From Pyricularia pennisetigena (lineage: Eukaryota > Ascomycota > Sordariomycetes > Magnaporthales > Pyriculariaceae): a stretch of 24,333 nt of DNA. The notes under the pieces are model-generated. The model was not told the origin of the DNA. It saw nothing but the letters and a program-made list of their open reading frames with translations, and did not search any database. Position 1 is the stretch's first letter, and the number at the start of each line of letters is the position of its first letter. Location: positions 1 to 24,333 of the forward strand of contig NC_043741.1 in assembly GCF_004337985.1 (NCBI RefSeq), in the 5' to 3' direction. Shown here one piece after another: positions 20,025-24,333 of the stretch. The position numbers and the translations under genes are program-made.

Positions 20025-20061
<37 letters not shown>
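20025..20061. repeat. Poly-T tract, 37 nt
   Basis: An uninterrupted run of 37 T. It could be the poly-A tail of a minus-strand retroposed sequence or simple slippage; no flanking target duplication is visible. Confidence 0.9.
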
Positions 20062-20063
<2 letters not shown>

Positions 20064-21158
20064 GTTCTCAAATACGAACCTCAGAGGATTGAGAGTTTAT
20101 TCTCCACAGCTGGAGCGGAAACAGAATCGGCTAATTCAAAAAATAAGTCCCTATTCTGGGTCATACGGGGCTTATTAAAGAACTTGCAGCTTCCATGTGC
20201 CAACCAACCCCCTAAGACGGGCAACGCATTAGATCCACACGATACGATTGATCTCGTAACCGACCGCGACGAGGATTACAAAGGTCAAAAAGGCGAAAAG
20301 GACGAACTGTCCTTATCAGCGAGGCCAACGACAGAGCGGGCTACTATACGGCCCTTTTGCTCGGTTCCATTCCATCAACGTAATGTCTGCATTGCCCCTA
20401 CAATGATCACGGCGCTGCTTGCGCGGGTCCGGAGGCGACCACAGCCCAGCTCCCTCCGCGCATCCTCGAGTAACTTCGCGCCGATAGAGGCTTCATAATT
20501 GGTGTTTTACTGTTGCCCGCGGACAGTGTCGCCGTGCGCCAGGACTTACGGCATTGTGGCCTCCATCTCGCGCAGGTAATCCAGCCGACTTTCTCGCGAA
20601 TGGTGGCTTCATGGCAGCCATAAAGCAGGATAACGTATCTAAGATGGCTTTGAAGTTTGAACTTGACGACCGCGGAACTACAAGCTCGCTGTAACCAAAA
20701 GAGTGTGCCCATAGGCTATAATGGGTATCTACGGTTGTCCCGGGCGGTATGGACATCAGGAACCAGGCATGTCTTGTCTTGTCCCAGTACTTTTTTTTCC
20801 CCGTCTCCTATAGGCTTACAGTTCCGGGTCTGTTCAAACGGACCAGATGCACGCAAATGGAATTATTAATATCGCCGTCACAGGAACCCGATGTTAATAG
20901 GTCATACTGCATGCCGTTTTTGTTCCATTTCACATGCAGCTTACCCAGAAGCGCACGTCTTGTGGCGCACGCGAATACCCGCGGGCCATCGACCTGTACT
21001 CCAAAGCTATGATCTGCAAGCCAGAGGAGTGGGATGAGATCGGAAAGTAGCTGCCCATATCTTTGGAGAGCTGGACCTGTGCTCCAAAGTTGTATTGCAT
21101 GAGACTCGGTTACTATTTGCGTGGCGAGCATCGCAAATATGCTGACCACCTATAGACG
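20062..21158. other. Region with decayed coding traces, no intact gene
   Basis: On the minus strand (about 20510-20410), the frame EASIGAKLLEDARRELGCGR and onward resembles part of the middle region of fungal Zn2Cys6-type transcription factors (the RARxLL..-type helices). It is bounded by stops with no continuous gene. On the plus strand (about 20930-21048), EYPRAIDLYSKAMICKPEEW resembles one tetratricopeptide unit, also isolated. Neither is strong enough to name. Base composition is normal, so decay here is not by RIP. Confidence 0.25.

Positions 21159-21186
<28 letters not shown>
21159..21186. repeat. Poly-T tract, 28 nt
   Basis: A second long uninterrupted T run, in the same orientation as that at 20025-20061 and about 1.1 kb from it. 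Confidence 0.9.
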
Positions 21187-21192
<6 letters not shown>

Positions 21193-21868
21193 CGTGCATA
21201 ATAGGCTTGGTACCGGGGACTCGTCGGAAAGAGCATTTCGATCATCGGAAACGTCTGCGGAATGTTGAGTCAGAGTAAATTTGCCAGAATCGACGATTGG
21301 CTGCAATCGAAAGGACGAAATGGCAGCAGAGAATAGACCCTGAAATTGAAACAGGCATCCATCCATTTACAAACATAGTACGCCTATGTTGTGTGCAACC
21401 CAACATTATGGCTGCGTTTTAGTCCTGACCCTCTTCATGGAGGGGGTTGAGGTCTCGGTCCGGGTGATGCTCGTTCTTTGTGGCGCCTCCTGGAGNNNNN
21501 NNNNNNNNNNNNNNNNNNNNNNNNNNNNNNNNNAAAGTTTCTCGCACAATTACACGTTATAGCAAAATTCAAGATCGAATACAGGTCAAATATTGTCTAG
21601 AAAACATCTACGCTTTGTATCCATGCTTTCCTTATGTCCAGATGCATTCTGCCGTCAAGCACCCATGATTGTTGGCTGTTCTGGATGGTTCTCGCCATGG
21701 CGTCGGCAGCTCATACGGCTTGATGCAATTAATACCCGCTTTTTTCCCCAGTCGCCCTACCATTTTTGGGAAAAGGTGGGTTCTGTTACAAGGACCCAAG
21801 TTTCATCACGATCCGAGACTACTTATCACCAGACTCCCGCTTGCGGAATAACCCCATCTCTGCTCCCG
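21187..21868. other. Unassigned sequence containing an assembly gap
   Basis: No gene recognised on either side of the gap. Short open frames here lack motifs. Confidence 0.4.
21496..21533. other. Assembly gap (38 N)
   Basis: A run of 38 ambiguous bases. Sequence to its left is GC-rich with a CCCTC...GAGGG inverted repeat (about 21430-21450), a plausible cause of the break. Confidence 0.97.
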
Positions 21869-23327
21869 CTAATTTTCATCAAGTCCCGGACAAAACAACC
21901 CTTCAAACCATGTCTTCAACGTTGTTTGGATCCAGCGGATGAGTACCCGCAGCGCAGCAAATATCTTACAGGATCCGACATAAGATTGAGAAGAACCTAT
22001 TAACATACTGTTCATGAGACTGAACGAGCTGCCCCGGTTGCAAAAGAATGACAAGCGCCATTCTGCTCCCTCGACCAGCAGCACGGGAACGGCCTCCAAC
22101 ATGCTGAGCTCTCTAGTGCCGTGAATAGCAGAAGCTAAAGACACCCAGGTCTCCAGCCTGTTGAACCATGCCGCTGTCCACAAGGCCACCTGGATCCGGC
22201 CGTCTCCAGCACTCATGTAGCTTTTGGTCTTGATATTTACTCCCAGCGGGTTGTACACAAGTGGACCGTACTCGCTGTGGTTGACAGTCTTTTCTCCAGA
22301 GGACAACATTGATGTGACAGCATTCCGAATGCCGTTTCCGAGGGGTGTTTCGTCTCCCGGACTGAGAATCAGGGCCATGTCCACCATTTTTTCCTGGGCC
22401 ACAAATCCGGAGCCAGGCTGCTGTAGAAACAGGGGAGAGCTCTGTTGCGAGGACGCAGCCGAGGATGTTGCCGAGGATGTAGCCGAAGATGACGATACCG
22501 GCGGTACCGCCCACGCACCAGCCTTTATTGGTGGGAGCCAATGCGGGTGGATGGTGGCTTGGGTGATATTAATACCGCGGACATTGGCAAAAGGTTGGGT
22601 GGCAAGCCTAAGAAGAGGACCATGTACGTCTTGGTTCCAGCCCGCTTCGGATGCGTCCTCCTGAATACATATGGAAGTACTGGTGGTAATCCTTTGTAAT
22701 TCTTGCAGGGTCGCTCGAATCGAGACCTCGTCTTCCTCTTCGGTGCTGAAGCCGAAGGAATGTTCTGGCCATTGCTGCTGGCCCATGTCTTGAAGCGCAC
22801 CTTTTGCAGCTAGTGGTAGGATGGCCGTAGAGAATTCAGAAATTTCTTCGAGACGAGCAGACAAATCTTGCACGCTTTTGGGAAGCGCGGACTCGGATTG
22901 TGCCTCGGTTTTCATTTCCATGTATACTGGCTTGACCAAGCTGTTCAGATCGACATGCTTTCTAAGGGGACTGAGGCGGCGCTTTCTGGGGTTCCCAGAG
23001 TGGCCTGGTGATTGAGAAGGCGAATTGGGACAGATGGCGGCTGGCATGTTCAGAGGACGAGCGCAGGGGGTATTTTCAGGATCAAATGGTAATGTGGCCG
23101 GCGGTTTGTTGGTCCAAATCGTCTTCAAATACACCCGTTGGGTCTTGAACGCATCTGCGCTTCGACGGCGATTCAGAGGTCGGAGGTGTGTCGGGCATTG
23201 CGGAGACGTCTTTTTGCCTTGGTGATGGTGGGCAAACAGTGGATGCCGGCAACGAGTCGGTTGTGTTAAGCCACGAAATGATACGACAGTGCACACAATT
23301 TCGAAAGGGCGATTCCGTGGCAAGCAA
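21869..23327 (-). CDS. Fungal PD-(D/E)XK nuclease-like protein, probably frameshifted and catalytically dead
   Basis: The bulk (stop at 21869 up to about 23100) matches the fungal PD-(D/E)XK-like family. Family landmarks in order: a basic stretch NPRKRRLSPLRKH; helices around VQDLSARLEEISEF; EAGWNQDVHGPLLRLA; ITQATIHPHWLPP; KMVD; VNHSEYGPLVYNPLGVNIKTK; IQVALWTAAWFNRLE; VEGAEWRLSFF; and a C-terminal helix ending WFEGLF. The conserved Asp is present (KMVD, codon 22379-22381), but the IETK motif reads IKTK: codon 22228-22230 is AAG where Glu would be GAG, so the active site is probably lost. The N-terminus typical of the family (IISWLNTTDSLP ... SKRRC) lies in another frame (23327 to about 23090), so a 1-nt frameshift or unrecognised intron separates it from the rest. 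A Ser/Ala/Thr low-complexity insert (about 22440-22500) comes from 12-bp repeats. An open frame to 23398 exists, but its N-terminus looks unnatural. Biological role is unknown. Confidence 0.72.
22455..22500 (-). repeat. Short in-frame 12-bp repeats in the PD-(D/E)XK-like gene
   Basis: GCCGAGGATGTTGCC-like units recur three to four times on the plus strand and encode SSATSSATSSAASS on the coding strand, between the WLPP and KMVD blocks. Because the unit length is a multiple of three, copy changes would keep the frame. Confidence 0.6.
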
Positions 23328-23398
23328 TGTAGCCGTCCATTGTCGCGAGGCAAAAGTGAAGGGGGGAACAGCGTTGGCGGTGATGGTGTTCGCGTCAA

Positions 23399-23679
23399 CG
23401 AATGGAATGCATGACGAAATTCGGCTAGTGGAAGGTGTTGGGGGTTAGAGAGCTCCTTCTTGGTTGGCCCGGTAAAGCGGTATCTTATAGTGTGCTAATG
23501 GCTCCACATACCGCCTTGGACCCACCTTGGGACAAAGACAGCATCGACTGTTGAGCTATCGGTCTAGTTACCCCTGCCCCTCCTTTCCTAGAAAAGAGTA
23601 GAAGTCAGAAACCATCCTCGCCGCTTCAGAGCTGGGGATAAGGCCGCTCACCTTGACCAGGGTCGGTGGTGCTTTGAAG
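23399..23679. other. Intergenic, no feature recognised
   Basis: Upstream of the PD-(D/E)XK-like gene. Normal composition; no clear TATA box or repeat seen. Confidence 0.35.
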
Positions 23680-23931
23680 CTATGTAGAGCCTATGCCAGC
23701 CTTACTAGCAAAGGAGAACGCCGAGTATTGGGAGCCGGCGCCGGTCCAGTAGGACCTGGCACTGATAACACCCGCGTTTGCCGCCGTAGCTGGACTTGGA
23801 GAATCGAGGGCTGGTTCCGACAGCCCATACGCCAATCCTAAAAGCAAAAGGAGAGCAAACGTTATCTCCCTTAGCGGGTAGTACCTAGGGACATTTCGCC
23901 ATGATGGAAGATCGTGGACGTGGATGGACAT
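23680..23931 (-). CDS. Hypothetical small protein with signal-anchor/signal-peptide segment
   Basis: An 83-codon open frame, ATG at 23929-23931. About 25 polar residues are followed by a hydrophobic stretch (TFALLLLLGLAYGLS, residues about 25-39) and a Ser/Ala/Pro-rich segment, a pattern seen in fungal type II membrane or secreted proteins. Near its end (reading minus) a GTAAGG donor-like site is followed by a possible CCCCAG acceptor about 75 nt downstream, so it may be the first exon of a spliced gene. I recognise no family and the continuation is not convincing. Confidence 0.3.
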   Translation of the reverse strand: MSIHVHDLPSWRNVPRYYPLREITFALLLLLGLAYGLSEPALDSPSPATAANAGVISARSYWTGAGSQYSAFSFASKAGIGST

Positions 23932-24333
23932 TGATCCGGTTTATCGTCTTTTTTTGGTCTTCTTAGGCGATCCGCCTCTCGCAATTTCCGGATGTGCTGG
24001 ACTATGCACTAAAACATTTGTGAAATTTTAGCATCCTACGTCCAACGGGGGGTTTTGAAGCACGAAGACCTCGCAAGGGCAAAAAGGGAAAGAACCACTA
24101 TAAGATTAAGCAGGACGAGCAGGACCCGCAGTCTTTGACATAGTTTGCCACGGAGACGACAATATTTGCATGAGATGCTCGATTATCCTCAATGTGAGCT
24201 GGTTCAAGGTGCATCCATCGACAGCAACCCAAATCGCATTCGACAGTGATAATGCCTTAACACAATCCTGTTAACCATGGACACCCCGAGTCGGAACACG
24301 TTGCACAAATGTCCGACGGCCACAGTCTGCAAC
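23932..24333. other. Right edge of window, no gene assigned
   Basis: A short plus-strand frame (about 24061-24141) reads a Lys/Arg-rich C-terminal-like peptide (PRKGKKGKNHYKIKQDEQDP) before a stop. It could be the tail of a degraded gene. Nothing else is identifiable, and the sequence is cut by the window end. Confidence 0.25.

Noticed and set aside
20930..21048. Tetratricopeptide-repeat protein
   Set aside because: Only one repeat-like unit, isolated between stops; not enough to call a gene.
22224..22664. 146-aa plus-strand frame opposite the PD-(D/E)XK-like gene
   Set aside because: It is the complement of the Ser/Ala repeat region and conserved blocks of the minus-strand gene.
23328..23398. 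Start of the PD-(D/E)XK-like protein at 23398
   Set aside because: The first residues in that frame look non-coding, whereas the family-like N-terminus is in another frame starting by 23327.

Overview
The window is the left end of a chromosome of a filamentous ascomycete (Pezizomycotina). Four things point there: it opens with three (CCCTAA) telomere units; genes carry short GT..AG introns of 67-85 nt with fungal branch sites; transposons are AT-rich and full of stops in the manner of repeat-induced point mutation (RIP; CpA/TpG appear poor, TpA rich and CpG retained by eye); and the protein families (fungal GH27, Fot1/pogo transposase, fungal PD-(D/E)XK-like protein, small Cys-rich secreted protein) are typical of that group. 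The species cannot be named from the sequence.

Layout. 1-20 telomere. 382-863 an intact three-exon gene for a 109-residue secreted protein with eight cysteines, under 400 bp from the chromosome end. 1231-1397 a perfect (TAG)n tract. About 1400-13840 is a graveyard of nested, mostly RIP-degraded elements: a DNA-transposon transposase relic (about 2700-3420, +), a 932-bp miniature LTR element (TRIM, 3485-4416, TSD ttatt), a Ty3/Gypsy chromodomain-type pol relic (4417-7176, -), and a Ty1/Copia element (7177-13839, +). The Copia element is itself broken by an un-RIPped solo LTR of another family (9302-9955, TSD ttacg) and by an inverted solo copy of its own LTR (11740-12296).

From about 13840 the composition returns to normal. 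A fragment with a C48 (Ulp1-like) cysteine-protease motif lies at about 14279-14512. An intact Fot1/pogo-type DNA transposon with 42-bp perfect terminal inverted repeats and a 544-aa transposase fills 15192-17049. A secreted GH27 alpha-galactosidase gene with one intron lies at 18074-19667; it ends in the ER-retrieval-like tetrapeptide RDEL. The stretch 19668-21868 holds two long poly-T tracts, decayed coding traces and a 38-base assembly gap. A fungal PD-(D/E)XK nuclease-like gene, apparently frameshifted and with the catalytic Glu replaced by Lys, lies at 21869-23327 (-). An unassigned small ORF with a membrane/signal segment lies at 23680-23931 (-).

The genes do not form a pathway. The picture is a subtelomere in which a candidate effector-like secreted protein and a plant-polysaccharide enzyme border a RIP-silenced transposon block. 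The best candidates for something undescribed are the telomere-capping eight-cysteine gene, the TRIM family, the solo LTR that carries a tRNA-like Pol III promoter, and the RDEL-tailed alpha-galactosidase.
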